A stretch of DNA of 64,000 nucleotides from Spiroplasma phoeniceum (lineage in GTDB: Bacteria; Bacillota_I; Bacilli_A; Mycoplasmatales; Mycoplasmataceae), in assembly GCA_026239495.1 (NCBI GenBank), contig CP110830.1:62001-126000 (forward strand), in the 5' to 3' direction. The notes under the pieces were generated by a model that saw only the letters and a program-made list of their open reading frames with translations, was not told the origin of the DNA and ran no database searches. Shown in pieces: positions 21,233 through 32,465 of the stretch; within the stretch, counting starts at the first letter, position 1, and each line of letters opens with the position of its first letter. The position numbers and the translations under genes are program-made.

Positions 21233-21562
21233 TAGACTTCTTGCATAACCTAATATAATTATTTTAAAATTCCTATAAAATATTTTTAAATTAAAATAGA
21301 AATTATAGGAGATTAAAATTATGAAATTTGATAAATTTAATTTTATTAATGATAAAGAATTATTGCGATTAACCGGAGCAAAAAAAGCTACTTGTAAAAT
21401 ATCTAACATTTTATTAAAAATATCTTGTTTTATTCCTGTTAATCTTAATCATTCTTTATCATTAATATTTTTAAATTCATCAAATTTCATAATTTAATAT
21501 CCTCATAAATTATATTTTATAATAATATTTTAATAATAAAACCAGGTATCGCAAGAAGTCTA
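21233..21562. mobile_element. 330-bp element made of two inverted left ends (IS-B + IS-A)
   Basis: The left half is the first ~155 bp of IS-B in plus orientation, including the first ~25 transposase codons. The right half is the first ~175 bp of IS-A in minus orientation. The join lies within a shared AGCTACTT. Both outer ends are GACTTCTTGC repeats flanked by TA. Confidence 0.85.
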
Positions 21563-22295
21563 ATGAATTTCTCGGAAAAAAAGACAAACAACAGAGCCCT
21601 TGATATGACTACTCCTTCAACTAATTTGATTACACAGCCAGGCTTAGATGAAAATTTAACAAAAGCTGTTAACAATGACAATAAATAAGTCATTAGGTGA
21701 AGAGTAAAGACCTTCAACAAGTGGAACTTCTTCAATTTTAAATAAAATTGATAATTATTTAAATGAGACAGAAACGCAAGAGGATAAAGACTCAAATGAA
21801 TTAGAAGATTCTATATTTCCTTTAATAATAAGTGAAAATGATAAATATTTTGAAAGTTCTGAGGGTGAGTGGGTATTATTAAAAAATGAAATTAATAAAA
21901 ATTTTGATAGAAGAGAAAGGATTGAGGCAGGCTTAAAAAATGAAATTAATAATTACTTTCGCAATAGAGGGATTGTTTCAACTTCACTACGAGATAAAAT
22001 TAATCAATATTTTAGTGATAAGGAAATCCAAAGTAAAATTATTTGAAAAAAAATGTATAAAAATATGAAAAAACCATTTAAAACTATAAAAGAGTTAATT
22101 TCAATAACAAATCAAGAATATGAATCAATTAGTTGCAGTCAAGAATATTTTCCTCAACATGAAGAGATTTAAATTGAAGATGACATAACGCCATTGTTAC
22201 CAGTAAGAAATAATTTTATTTTAAAATTTATAATATTAGCTATCATTGGTGATATATTAGGTGCCAGAGTATTAAAAGATTTAAATTTGATTTAA
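21563..22295 (+). pseudogene. Unknown acidic protein with C-terminal membrane helix, decayed
   Basis: Begins MNFSEKKTNNRALDM..., with one frameshift near 21690, then a long acidic/basic region with two similar units (LLKNEINKNFDRRERIEAG / LKNEINNYFRNRGIV). An in-frame TAA at ~22170 precedes a terminal hydrophobic helix (NFILKFIILAIIGDILG). I do not recognise it. The upstream part may be lost to the small IS at 21562. From 22296 to 22468 nothing is apparent. Confidence 0.5.
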
Positions 22296-22468
22296 AAAAT
22301 AATTTAAAATAATTATTAAAATATGCATCTAAAAAAGTCAGTATCCTTAAAAAATTTTACGAACTTTTTAAAAGAGATTCATTTTTATATGGGAAAAATT
22401 AATTACAATAATAATTTGATTATATTAATGTTACTTATTAAATTTATATAAAAAAAGTTAAAAAAGTT

Positions 22469-23611
22469 CTTTAATTTTGTCGAAAACTCTTGATATTTAT
22501 AGAATATACCTAATTTTAGGTATATTTTTAATATATAGAGGTAAATAATTGATGGAAAAAATAATTACAGAATTAAAAAACAGTTTTACAGATGATCAAT
22601 TTTTAGAATTTTATGAAAAAATAAAAAAAGAAGTAAAGGTAATCAAAAAACAAAAACGTTTAAATGAAATTGATCAAAAATTTAGAGATAAAGGCATTAC
22701 ATGTCCTAATTGCAAATCTTTTCATTGTGTTAAAAATGGTCATAATCCTGAAGGAAAACAAAAATATTTATGTAAAAAATGTCGTGCTAGTTTTGATGCT
22801 TTTCGTCATCATTTTACTTATTGAAGTCATTTAAATTATGAACAATGAAATTTATTAATTCAAATTGCATTATTAGGACAATCTAGCAAAATAATTTCTC
22901 GTTTTATTAAAACAACCCCAAAAACTGCTTGGTATAATCGACAAAAATTAATGCAATCAAAACAATTAGAAAATACCCAATTAAAATTTAAAAAATTAAA
23001 TGGTCAAATTCAAATGGATGAAACATTTATTAAAGAAATCCATAAAGGTAATTTTAAAGATAAATTTGATAAACGAAAAACTCATCTCGATCCATTTTCA
23101 ACCAATACCAAATGCTGTATTCAAATGGCAGTTGATAGCAATAATAATATTTTTGTTCAATCTACCAATACCAAACGATTACAAAAACAATGAATTATTG
23201 AAAATATGAATAAGCAATTGATTAAAGAAAAATCAACGATTATTTCTGACATGCAACCACTATATTTATTAGTAGCAAAACAAACAAATTCTACTCTATA
23301 TTCCACCAAAACTAGTACAAACCCTGATACTAGTTATCGAAAGTTAAATAAGATTAATAAATTACAATCCAGTCTTAAAGAAGCCTTAATTCATTATCAT
23401 GGTTTGGGTTTCACTAATATTCAAAATTATTTAAAGCTCTGAAAATGAAAATACCAACATAAAGGTTTAACACCAAACCAACAATCAACGGTATTATATT
23501 TTAACGTTTAAAAAATTTAAAACAAAATCATAATCTTACACAAAATTAGTTTTTAAATTGTCATATTGATGATTTTTTTTATTTCATCAAGAGTTTTCGA
23601 CAAAATTAAAG
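22469..23611 (+). mobile_element. IS1595-type element, copy 1, intact
   Basis: 1143 bp with ~26-bp terminal inverted repeats (CTTTAATTTTGTCGAAAACT... and complement) and a perfect 8-bp target duplication AAAAAGTT (22461-22468 and 23612-23619). It has the same length and predicted proteins as the minus-strand copy at 62627. Confidence 0.93.
22552..23511 (+). CDS. IS1595-family transposase
   Basis: 319 residues. A zinc ribbon CPNCKSFHCVKNG...CKKCRASF lies near residues 46-75, then a helical region. The DDE domain starts with IQMDETFI near 160; a second Asp is in AVDSNNNIF or ISDMQP. The zinc ribbon plus QxDET motif and the 8-bp target duplication fit IS1595/ISXO2-like elements. TTG at 22549 directly before ATG 22552 is an alternative start. 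No stops or shifts, so probably active. Confidence 0.88.
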
Positions 23612-23711
23612 AAAAAGTTTAGCTTTTTTTATGTTTAGTGTAAGATATAGTTAATATTTTTTAAATAAAAAAATATTATATTAAAAAAGAATGGATTAGG
23701 GAAGTATAAAT

Positions 23712-24878
23712 ATGGCAGATCAGGTTACCACAGATCAACAGTTATTAGGAAAAGAAAAAAATGTAAAAAATGAATTAGATACTATTCGTACAAAACGTCG
23801 TATTATTTTGGGAATTATGTATGGATTAATTTCTGCAGTTGGGTATTCTATTGTCCCATTAATGCTATATATTATTCCAAAACAAGGAGGACCATATGGT
23901 AATTTAGCAACGCCAATTAATGTCGCTTTTTATGTGACAGCTCAAGAAAAAATGGCAACTTTTGTAATGTTTATTTTTTATAAACCCAAAAATTTTATTA
24001 ATTTTTTAAAATTACTTCGTCACAAAGAAACTTGACTAATTGTATTATATGGTTTTTTAGGTGGTCCGCTTGCAATGGTATTTTTTCAGTTATCAGTTTT
24101 ATTAACAATTAATCATCAAGGCGGTACAGATGGAACTGTTCCAGGATTATTGTTAAATTTAAATGTTATTTTAGCTGCAATTGGAAGCGCTATTTTCTTT
24201 CGTCCTCGTCAAAGTAAATATACTTGAACTGCTTTAGCGATTTCTAAATGTTTAATTTTAGTAATGTCAATTCATTTTGCAATTGAAGAAGGATTAGCTT
24301 TATCATCGATTGGAGGAATGTGTTTAGCTTTAGTGACCGCTGGCTTTTATGCAATGGAAGCAGTAGGAATGTCCCATTTAATGAGTTTTTCAAAAATTAA
24401 ATTTACAAATCATGAAACAGTATCAATTAAAACAAGTTCTTCAGCGATATTAATGTTATTATTAGGAACGCCAATTGCTTCATTTTTTTCCCATCAAAGT
24501 TTCTTAGATGGTTATAAAATTTTTGCTAATTTTCAATATTATGATTATGCATTAATTGTTCTTGCTGGAGGAATTATTATGGGTATTTCTCGAATGCTAT
24601 ATTATTCATGTTTAGCAATGTCTGGTCCAACCTATACAACTTCAACCCAATTATTAATGTTTTTTTGAACCCCAATTTTTCAATATATTTTTATTGCAGT
24701 AAATGTTCCAAATAAAATTTCAGAACCAACATGATATTATTGAGTGTATGTTATTCCAATTGTCTTTTGTACTTTTATTATTTCTAGCAATGAATTTTTA
24801 GTTCATGCTAGTAAAGTTGGGTGAAAGCGGGCCTTTCATGAATTATTTGGTAAGATTCCAAAACAAAATAGAAAATAA
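23712..24878 (+). CDS. DMT/EamA-type transporter
   Basis: 388 residues with about ten hydrophobic segments after a ~35-residue polar N-terminus. Two-fold layout (segments 1-5 and 6-10), with Gly-rich helices such as YGFLGGPLAMVFFQLSVL and GGIIMGISRMLYYSCLAMSGP, as in the drug/metabolite transporter superfamily. The substrate cannot be predicted. A terminator follows, so it is a single-gene unit. Confidence 0.75.
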
Positions 24879-24892
24879 GGTTAATAAAAAAT

Positions 24893-24918
24893 AAAAATGT
24901 AAGGTATTTTACATTTTT
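24893..24918 (+). terminator. Rho-independent terminator after transporter
   Basis: Stem AAAATGTAA/TTACATTTT around a short loop, followed by a T-rich tract. Confidence 0.8.
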
Positions 24919-24968
24919 ATTTTGGAAATTATATGATTAAATATTAATAGCAAGCAAAGGAATGAACA

Positions 24969-25955
24969 ATGGAAACAAATAGTCTTTTATTTTTACGTGC
25001 GGTCCAGTTAGCTGTGATTGCTTCATATGAATTGGTTGGTAAAAATGATAAAAATATGTTAGACCAAAAAGCAGTTTATATTATTAATAAATTATTAACA
25101 AGTAATGATGTTAAAGCAAAAATTGCAATTGGCGAGGGCGAACTTGATACAGCACCAATGTTATATCAAGGGCAAACTTTTTCTCATCAACAAGCAATTA
25201 CGATTGATATTGCAATTGACCCAATTGAAGGGACAATACCAGCTAGTAAAAATGAACCAGGTTCAATTTCATGTATTGCTGTTGCTAAAAATAATACAAT
25301 GTTACAAATCCCAGAAATGTATATGGAAAAATTGTTTTTATCACATAACTTAGCTGTAATAGTTGATTTTAATCAACCAATTGAAACAATTTTATTGACT
25401 TTATTAAAGAATAAGCAAAATTTATCATGTATTATTTTAAATAAACCGCGTCATCAAAAAATAATAAAAACAATGCGTCAATTAGGCATTAAGGTTGAAT
25501 CAATTAATGAAGGAGATGTATTGGGAGCAATTGATGTTGTTTTAAAAAAGGCTGACTTTTTGTATGGAATTGGTGGTGCACCTGAAGGAGTTCTAATGAG
25601 CGCACTAGCAATTACAACTAATTATAAAATGTTTGCACGTTTAATTCGGTATGAGCAAATTTGACCAAATGAAAAAGAAACAGCATTACGAATGAAAATT
25701 GAACAGCAAGGTTTAGAACAGAAAAAAATTAGTTACAACACAATTTTTTCTGAACAAGATTTAGTTGCTGACAAACAAGCAATGTTTTTTGCCGCTAGTT
25801 TAACAGGTGGAACATTTTTAAAACCATTACAAATTATTAAGAAAGAATATGTTGTCCATTCTTTTATTGGTTATAACAATATTTATCATCAAATTATATC
25901 AAAATATCCAATAACAGATAGTGTTGAAGAGTTATTAAAACAATATAGTAAATAA
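24969..25955 (+). CDS. glpX: Fructose-1,6-bisphosphatase, class II
   Basis: 328 residues. GlpX-family motifs in order: IGEGELDTAPMLY near 56 (metal-binding acidic cluster), DIAIDPIEGT near 80, and YGIGGAPEGVLMSA near 195. It converts fructose-1,6-bisphosphate to fructose-6-phosphate plus phosphate, using divalent metal. Three in-frame ATGs lie near the start; ATG 24969 is close to AAAGGAATG. Confidence 0.92.
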
Positions 25956-25971
25956 TTTTAGAGGAGGTTAG

Positions 25972-26769
25972 AACGACGCCATTTCGCTTAGAGAAAATTG
26001 CATTTGGAACTTTATTTTTAAAAAAAAGAAGAGGCTATTATTAATGCTTTACAAAATGGTTATAAAATTATTGATACCGCTAAAGTTTATCAAAATGAAT
26101 AAATTGTTGTGCGAGCAATTAAAAAATATTTAAATTCTAATAACCAAAGGCGAGAATATATTACTATTGAAACAAAAATTTGATGTGATGATATTGAGGC
26201 AGAGAATACTACCAATGCTGTACTAGAATCATTAAAACAATTAAATGTTACTTATTTAGATATTGTTTTAATTTCATCGCCCAAATTTAAATTTTTACAA
26301 AACTATCAAAGCCTATATTGAATTACTACAATGCAAAGCAAAATGGTTAATTAATGTTGTTGGTGTAAGTAATTTTGATAAGGATATGATTGAAATTTTG
26401 TTTGAAGAAACGCGTATTTATTCAAATTTAAACCAAATTGAACTTAACCCTTTTAACCAAAGATTATGTCGTGTGCAATATTGTCAAAATAAAAAAATTT
26501 TGATACAAGCATATTCACCAATTGCTAATACAATAGAAAATCAAATTATAGTTGCCGAAGCTAAAAAATGTAATTGTACTGTTACTAAATTATTTTTAGC
26601 TTGAATACAATATTTTAGTATTCAAACAATTGCTAAAGCAGAACTATTACGTCATATACAAGAAAACAAGCAGAGTGAAAAGATTAGAATAACTAAAAAA
26701 ACAATTCAAATCTTACAGAGTCTTAATATTTATGACAATATTTATCCCGAAACATTTAATAGGCTTTAA
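25972..26769 (+). pseudogene. Aldo/keto reductase, pseudogene
   Basis: A good GGAGG site precedes ACGCCATTT, where the ATG appears lost. Recognisable pieces: IAFGT, NGYKIIDTAKVYQNE (catalytic Asp/Tyr region) followed directly by TAA, LKQLNVTYLDIVLI, GVSNF and NQIELNPF. At least one in-frame TAA (~26101), a frameshift near 26020 and one near 26285 are present. It followed glpX, possibly in one operon. Confidence 0.82.
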
Positions 26770-26869
26770 TGAAAAGTATTATTTTTTTATAAAATAATAG
26801 AAAACAATAATATTGACAATGTCAATTAAAATTGACAGAAAAAATAGACATTTTTATTTTGAAACTCCA

Positions 26870-27487
26870 TTCATTTTTCAAATGGATTTTTTATTTGTTT
26901 AACTCTAGATCTGACAAAATTATAGAAATAAACATAATTTGAAACAATGTTCATAATATTACTAAAATTAAGACTGTTTTGTTTATATAAAAAAAACATT
27001 CATTTTTAAATGAACTGAATCAAGTTTCACAAGCGCCATTATCTGGCGAATTACCGCAACAAGACATCGAAATAATAATTCCCATTTTTTCACACAATTC
27101 TTTTCATTGCGGTGATGTATATGCATAGCCTTGATCTGAATAAATAATTAATTTTTTGGGACGCCCCGCATAATTTCAAGCTGATACTAAATTCTTAAAA
27201 CTCAAATTAGCATTAGCATGATTTGATAATTTTCAATCTATTATTTAACCATTAAATAAGTCGCGGATAATTGATAAATATACCACGCCATTAAATATAC
27301 CACAACATTATTAATAGGCAAATATGTTATATCTGTCACTAATTTTTTGTTTGGTTCAGATGTAACAAAATCTTGTTTTAAGATATTTGGTAATCTTATA
27401 GGACCTGATTTAAAATAATTCGGTTTTATTTTCTTCCGAATAGATTGGTCGCATGTAAAAAAGAAGGGTCTTAACAAATACAAAGAA
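26870..27487 (-). mobile_element. IS3-type integrase fragment (third type), decayed
   Basis: Minus-strand orfB pieces: PNKKLVTDITYLPI (first Asp), then after a stop IIYSDQGYAYTSPQWKELCEKMGIIISMSCCGNSPDN (second Asp) and WFSSFKNECFF (Glu lost). OrfA is absent. The leftover 27488-27601 holds a terminator-like hairpin (AACCATTTACTAAAATGGTT) and no gene. Confidence 0.75.
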
Positions 27488-27601
27488 ATTAAATAAAAAC
27501 AATAAATTAAACCATTTACTAAAATGGTTTTTTATAAAACCATAATTATAGATTAATTTAATTGAAATAGAGAAAGGACGGCATCTTATTAATTTTTATA
27601 A

Positions 27602-28674
27602 TAGACTTCTTGCATAACCCATTAAAATAATTTCAAATATTTGTAAAAAGGGGTTAATATAAAATTATAATTTTAATTAATTATGTCTTTTATTTAAAAA
27701 TTTAATATTTTGCCACAACGAAAAATTATTTTATTATTCAAATTCGTTAATTTTAAATAAATCTTTTATGATAACTATAATAATTGTAAATTATAAATTT
27801 AATCAATTAAATTAAATCTTAAACTAAATCGTTTTCTACGATTTCTATATTTTTCTGTAATAATTTTAAATTTTTTAAGAATAGCAAAAATATTTTCAAC
27901 AATAATTCTTATTTTTGAAACTAGTCTATTATGTTGTTTTTGTTCTTTATTTAAATGTTTTTTCTTAGTTTTCTTTGTGGGCATTATAACATTATTGTGA
28001 ATTTTTTGTATTCCTTGATAACCACTATCAACTATTAATTTGGTATTTTTTAAAATTGCGATTTTTGATTCTTTAAATAAAGCATAATCGTGTTTTTTAC
28101 CAAGTGAAAAACTTGTTGCAATAATTTTTTTTGGTTTCTTGTTCGATAATTACTTGTGTTTTAATAGTGTGTTTTTTCTTTTTACCAGAATAAGATTGTT
28201 TTTGTCTTTTTTTGGGCGTTGGATTGGGGTTTCGGTGGCATCAATAATAATAGTTTTATCATTAAAATAATCATTTATTAGTGATTTTTTACCAGCTAGT
28301 TGTTGAAAATCAGGGTGTTTAATTAAAATATCTTCAATTCACTTGATATTGCGATAACAACTAGATTCACTAATATCAAAACTTTTAGCAAGATGAAAAT
28401 AAGTCCTATATTATCGTCAATACGATAAAGTCATCAATAATCTATTTTCTAGTGATAATTTATTAGCTTTGCCACCTTTTTTAAATTTTTCTATTTCAGC
28501 TACTTGTAAAATATCTAACATTTTATTAAAAATATATTGTTTTATTCCTGTTAATCTTAATCATTCTTTATCATTAATATTTTTAAATTCATCAAATTTA
28601 ATAATTTAATATCCTCATAAATTATATTTTATAATAATATTTTAATAATAAAACCAGGTATCGCAAGAAGTCTA
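27602..28674 (-). mobile_element. IS-A, decayed copy
   Basis: Both ends present. The transposase start codon is changed (ATT for ATG), there is an in-frame TAA in the CGA-TAA-TAT position, and an extra T in the T-run near 28129 shifts the frame. Segments in the middle (CAGCTAGTTGTTG; CTAGATTCACTAATATC) are IS-B-like. Confidence 0.85.
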
Positions 28675-28870
28675 ATGATGTTATAAATCAAAAACTACGG
28701 CCCTGTTTAAATTGAAGAACATCCAGGGAAGTGTTTTTAGATAATTTTAGATAGGTTTATTTACAAAATTTAATAAACTATTTTTCAGTATGCATAAATA
28801 TGCTTAAAATAGACTAAAATTATAAATATTTTTTTTTGAAAAAATAGTTGCATTTATTTTAAAGAGTGTT
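28675..28870 (+). pseudogene. 3' fragment of IS30-type (plectrovirus) transposase and flank
   Basis: Codes for the tail DVINQKLRPCLNWRTS...VFLDN followed by a stop, matching the C-terminus of the IS30-type gene at 42455. The following ~130 bp (GCAACTATTTTTT-type sequence) also match its flank in inverted orientation. A SpV1-type viral scar. Confidence 0.65.
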
Positions 28871-28887
28871 ATTATCAATCTAACAAG

Positions 28888-28912
28888 AGATACAAATTTG
28901 GAACTTGTATCT
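28888..28912. other. Hairpin next to viral scar
   Basis: 8-bp stem AGATACAA/TTGTATCT with a 9-base loop. There is no T-tract, so it is not a clear terminator. It could be a viral structural signal. Confidence 0.4.
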
Positions 28913-28921
28913 ACACGATGC

Positions 28922-29040
28922 CATTAATAAAATTAAATTTATCAAATTTCATAATTTTAATCTCATATAATTTCTATTTTAATTTAAAAATATTTTATAG
29001 GAATTTTAAAATAATTAGATTAGGTTATGCAAGAAGTCTA
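28922..29040 (-). mobile_element. IS-B left-end fragment
   Basis: Only the first ~119 bp of IS-B (terminus, leader, first codons) remain, in minus orientation, next to the inverted IS-A below. Confidence 0.8.
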
Positions 29041-30113
29041 ATTTATAATTTACAATTATTATAGTTATCATAAAAGATTTATTTAAAATTAACGAATTTG
29101 AATAATAAAATAATTTTTCGTTGTGGCAAAATATTAAATTTTTAAATAAAAGACATAATTAATTAAAATTATAATTTTATATTAACCCCTTTTTACAAAT
29201 ATTTGAAATTATTTTAATTGGTTATGCAAGAAGTCTATTGAAGCAATTAAATTAAATCTTAAACTAAATAGTTTTCTACGATTTCTATATTTTTCTGTAA
29301 TAATTTTAAATTTTTTAAGAATAGCAAAAATATTTTCAATAATAATTCTTATTTTTGAAACTAGTCTATTATGTTGTTTTTGTTCTTTATTTAAATGTTT
29401 TTTCTTAGTTTTCTTTGTGGGCATTATAACATTATTGTAAATTTTTTGTATTCCTTGATAACCACTATCAACTATTAATTTGGTATTTTTTAAAATTGCG
29501 ATTTTTGATTCTTTAAATAAAGCATAATCGTGTTTTTTACCAAGTGAAAAACTTGTTGCAATAATTTTTTTGGTTTCTTGTTCGATAATTACTTGTGTTT
29601 TAATAGTGTGTTTTTTCTTTTTACCAGAATAAGATTGTTTTTGTCTTTTTTTGGGCGTTGGATTGGGGTTTCGGTAGCATCAATAATAATAGTTTTATAA
29701 TTAAAATAATCATTTATTAGTGCTTTTTTACCAGCAACTTGCTGAAAATCAGGGTGTTTAATTAAAATATCTTCAATTCACTTGATATTGCGATAACAAT
29801 TAGCTTCACTAATTTCGAAATTTTTTCCAAGATGAAAATAAGTTCGATATTCTCGTCAATACGATAAAGTCATCAATAATCGATTTTCTAGTGATAATTT
29901 ATTAGCTTTGCCACCTTTTTTAAATTTTTCTATTTCAGCTACTTGTAAAATATCTAACATTTTATTAAAAATATCTTGTTTTATTCCTGTTAATCTTAAT
30001 CATTCTTTATCATTAATATTTTTAAATTCATCAAATTTCATAATTTAATATCCTCATAAATTATATTTTATAATAATATTTTAATAATAAAACCAGGTAT
30101 CGCAAGAAGTCTA
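29041..30113 (-). mobile_element. IS-A with its right end inverted
   Basis: The body (29238-30113, minus) is a well-preserved IS-A from left end to the codons for NLIAS. The remaining ~197 bp of the right end (29041-29237) is present but flipped, so its terminal GCAAGAAGTCTA now abuts the middle of the element. The transposase (start 30041) therefore ends with foreign residues. The slippery A7 run is intact. Confidence 0.85.
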
Positions 30114-30404
30114 ATAAATATAAAATTAATGAAGGAAGACGCCAATTATATATTCGGGCAACCATTGATTGGCTAGAGTGGTAAAGACTTTAATAACATA
30201 TTAGTTTTCATAAAAATTATTTTTAATATAATGGCTTTTTAGATTGCAAAAAAAGTTATTTTAAGGTTAAATTAAATCATAAAATTAAAGAAACTTAATT
30301 TTGTAGACGTTTAACTAAATAATATAAAGAGTTTTTCAAAAAACCATAGTTTTTTCGTAATAACCGGTACCTAAAACTTTATTCTAGTTATTTTCTTAAT
30401 TTTT

Positions 30405-30433
30405 TTGCATTTTTATTAATAAGGTATTATAAT
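30405..30433 (+). promoter_or_regulatory. Promoter of the rimP-nusA-infB operon
   Basis: TTGCAT (30405-30410) and TATAAT (30428-30433) with 17-base spacing. It lies ~90 bases before the rimP remnant. The interval 30114-30400 shows no gene. Confidence 0.75.
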
Positions 30434-30455
30434 AATAAAGTAATTAAAACAGGTT

Positions 30456-30485
30456 AAAGAAAGAGCGCGGTTGTGCTCTTTCTTT
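30456..30485 (+). promoter_or_regulatory. Leader hairpin before rimP
   Basis: Perfect 11-bp stem AAAGAAAGAGC/GCTCTTTCTTT with an 8-base loop, between the promoter and first gene. Few T's follow, so it could be an attenuator or processing signal. Confidence 0.6.
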
Positions 30486-30521
30486 AATGCCATAAATTTA
30501 GTTATGTTTTATTAAGAAAGG

Positions 30522-31014
30522 ATGGCGTTGAATGTAACATTTTATACAACAAGAAACAAAATTAAAAGTATCTTTGGAAAATTATTTAGCAAAGCAAATT
30601 TAACTTTATCTGCAATTAATTATTTACAAGAGTTTGACATAAATGTTGTACAAGTGTTAATTGAAGATAAAACAACTGTGCTTAATTTAGAGCATCTAAC
30701 AGTTATTAGTGAAGAAATTAATGAATTGGGTCTATAGTCTTGATTTATTTTCAGAAGAATACTTGTTATAGCTTTTAACACCAGGTGCTGAGCGACCATT
30801 ACGAAATTGAAATAAACTACAACAACATTTTAAGGAGCGTGTTTATTTATAATTTAACGAAAAAGTCAATAATTTAGCTGAAGTTACTGGTGAATTATCA
30901 ATGGTTGATTAGCAACAAAATCTTACTATTGCTTATTTTGTTAAAGGTGCTCGAAAAACCTTACAAACAAATTATCAAAATATTAAATTTGCGCGTTGTG
31001 CGGTTAAATTTTAA
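30522..31014 (+). pseudogene. rimP: Ribosome maturation factor RimP, pseudogene
   Basis: Expected first gene of the nusA operon. The N-terminal ~70 codons (LFSKANLTLSAINYLQEFDI...) are open to TAG 30735. One base shift restores LDLFSEEYLL, then PGAERPLRNWNKLQQH (the conserved RimP motif GxxRPL), but TAG, TAA and TAG follow in that frame before the natural end VKGARKTL... at TAA 31014. At least four lesions, so not a single sequencing error. RimP binds the 30S precursor in maturation; transcription of downstream genes seems kept. Confidence 0.85.
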
Positions 31015-31033
31015 GAAAGGAATGTTATATAGC

Positions 31034-32446
31034 ATGATTGATGGTGCAAAATTATTGGCAACAATTGATGAAATTGTTAGTGAAAAACAAATTAGCCGTG
31101 ATTTAATTTTAGATTCAATTAAAGAAGGAATTAGGAAGGCTTATGAAAAAAATTTTGATCCAGAAGCAACAATTATTGTTGAGATTGATCAAAAAACAGG
31201 ACAAATTAAAGTTGAAAAAGAATTAATTGTTGTTAAAAAAGTAGAAGATGATTTATTAGAAATTGGTTTAAATGAAGCCAAAGAAAAATATGGTGAGCAA
31301 ATTACAATTGATGATAAAGTTTATGAACCAGTTAATTCAGAAGAATTTTCACGATTATCAATTTTCCAGGTTGGGCAAATTATTAAACAACAAATTAAAG
31401 AAGCAGAAAAGGATTCAATTTTTGATGAATATATTATCCAAAAAGGGCACTTAATGACAGGTGTTGTTATTGCTGCTGAAGAAAAATACTTATTAGTTGA
31501 AGTCGAACGAACATTTGCTTATATTCCTCGAAAAAATTTGATCTTTTCTGACCATTTTGAAGTTGGCCAACCAATTACTTTTTTAGCAGAAGATGTTGTT
31601 AAATCAAAAAATGCAGGACAAATTACTGGTTCACGAACAAGCAATGATTTTTTATATCGTTTATTAGAACGTGAGATTCCAGAAATTTTTGAGCAAGTAA
31701 TTGAAGTAAAAGCAATTGCTCGTGATCCTGGGCGTCGTAGTAAGATTGCTGTTTATAGTACAAATAAAAATATTGATCCAATTGGTGCTTGTGTTGGTAG
31801 CAAGGGCAGTCGGATTAATAAAGTAACAGCTGAATTACAAGATGAAAAAATTGATATTTGTATTTATGATAATAGTCAACAATTTGTTATTAACTCATTA
31901 TCACCCGTAAAAGTAATTTCAATTACAACTAATGACGAAGGAAAAGAAGCTGATGTTGTTGTTCCTGATGAGCAATTATCATTAGCAATTGGAAAAGGTG
32001 GAAGTGCCGCAAAATTAGTTGCAAAGCTAACAAAATGAAAACTAAACATTATGAGTTATAGTGAAGCGTTAACCAAACAAATTGAAATTTTATGAAATGG
32101 AAATTTAACCACTGATGAACTTAGTGCATTACAAGTTAAATTAAAAGATAAAATTAAACCAAAAGTCACTGTTGAAAAAAATACTGTTGATATAACAGCC
32201 GGTTTACTAGTTGAAAAATTTGAAATTATTGAAGAACAAAAGGTGGAAGAAACAATTATTTTAGATGAAGAAAATTATCATGTTGATGATTTAACAGAAT
32301 CAACTCCTAAAGTATTAGAAAATGAAATTAAAGAAATTGAAGACAATCTTTCTTATTTTGAGAGTGAACAATTTGAAAATCAAGATGATGATGACGATGA
32401 AATTAATTATGAAGACTATGATGATTATTATGATCAAGATAAGTAA
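31034..32446 (+). CDS. nusA: Transcription termination/antitermination factor NusA
   Basis: 470 residues. N-terminal RNA-polymerase-binding domain (residues 1-~125), S1 domain (TGVVIAAEEKYLLVEVERT, ~138-200), then KH1 and KH2 (GACVGSKGSRINKVTAEL and LSLAIGKGGSAAKLVAKL). After that comes a family-atypical acidic tail, the last ~60 residues very rich in Asp and Glu. AAAGGA precedes; ATG 31022 is an alternative start, but 31034 gives the conserved N-terminus. Reading TGA at 32036 as Trp is needed for the C-terminal third. Confidence 0.95.
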
Positions 32447-32465
32447 TTAACTAGGAGGGATATCG

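Noticed and set aside
24969-25955. Inositol monophosphatase-type assignment
   Set aside because: The GEGELDTAPM and DPIEGT motifs with GGAPEG fit class II fructose-1,6-bisphosphatase better.
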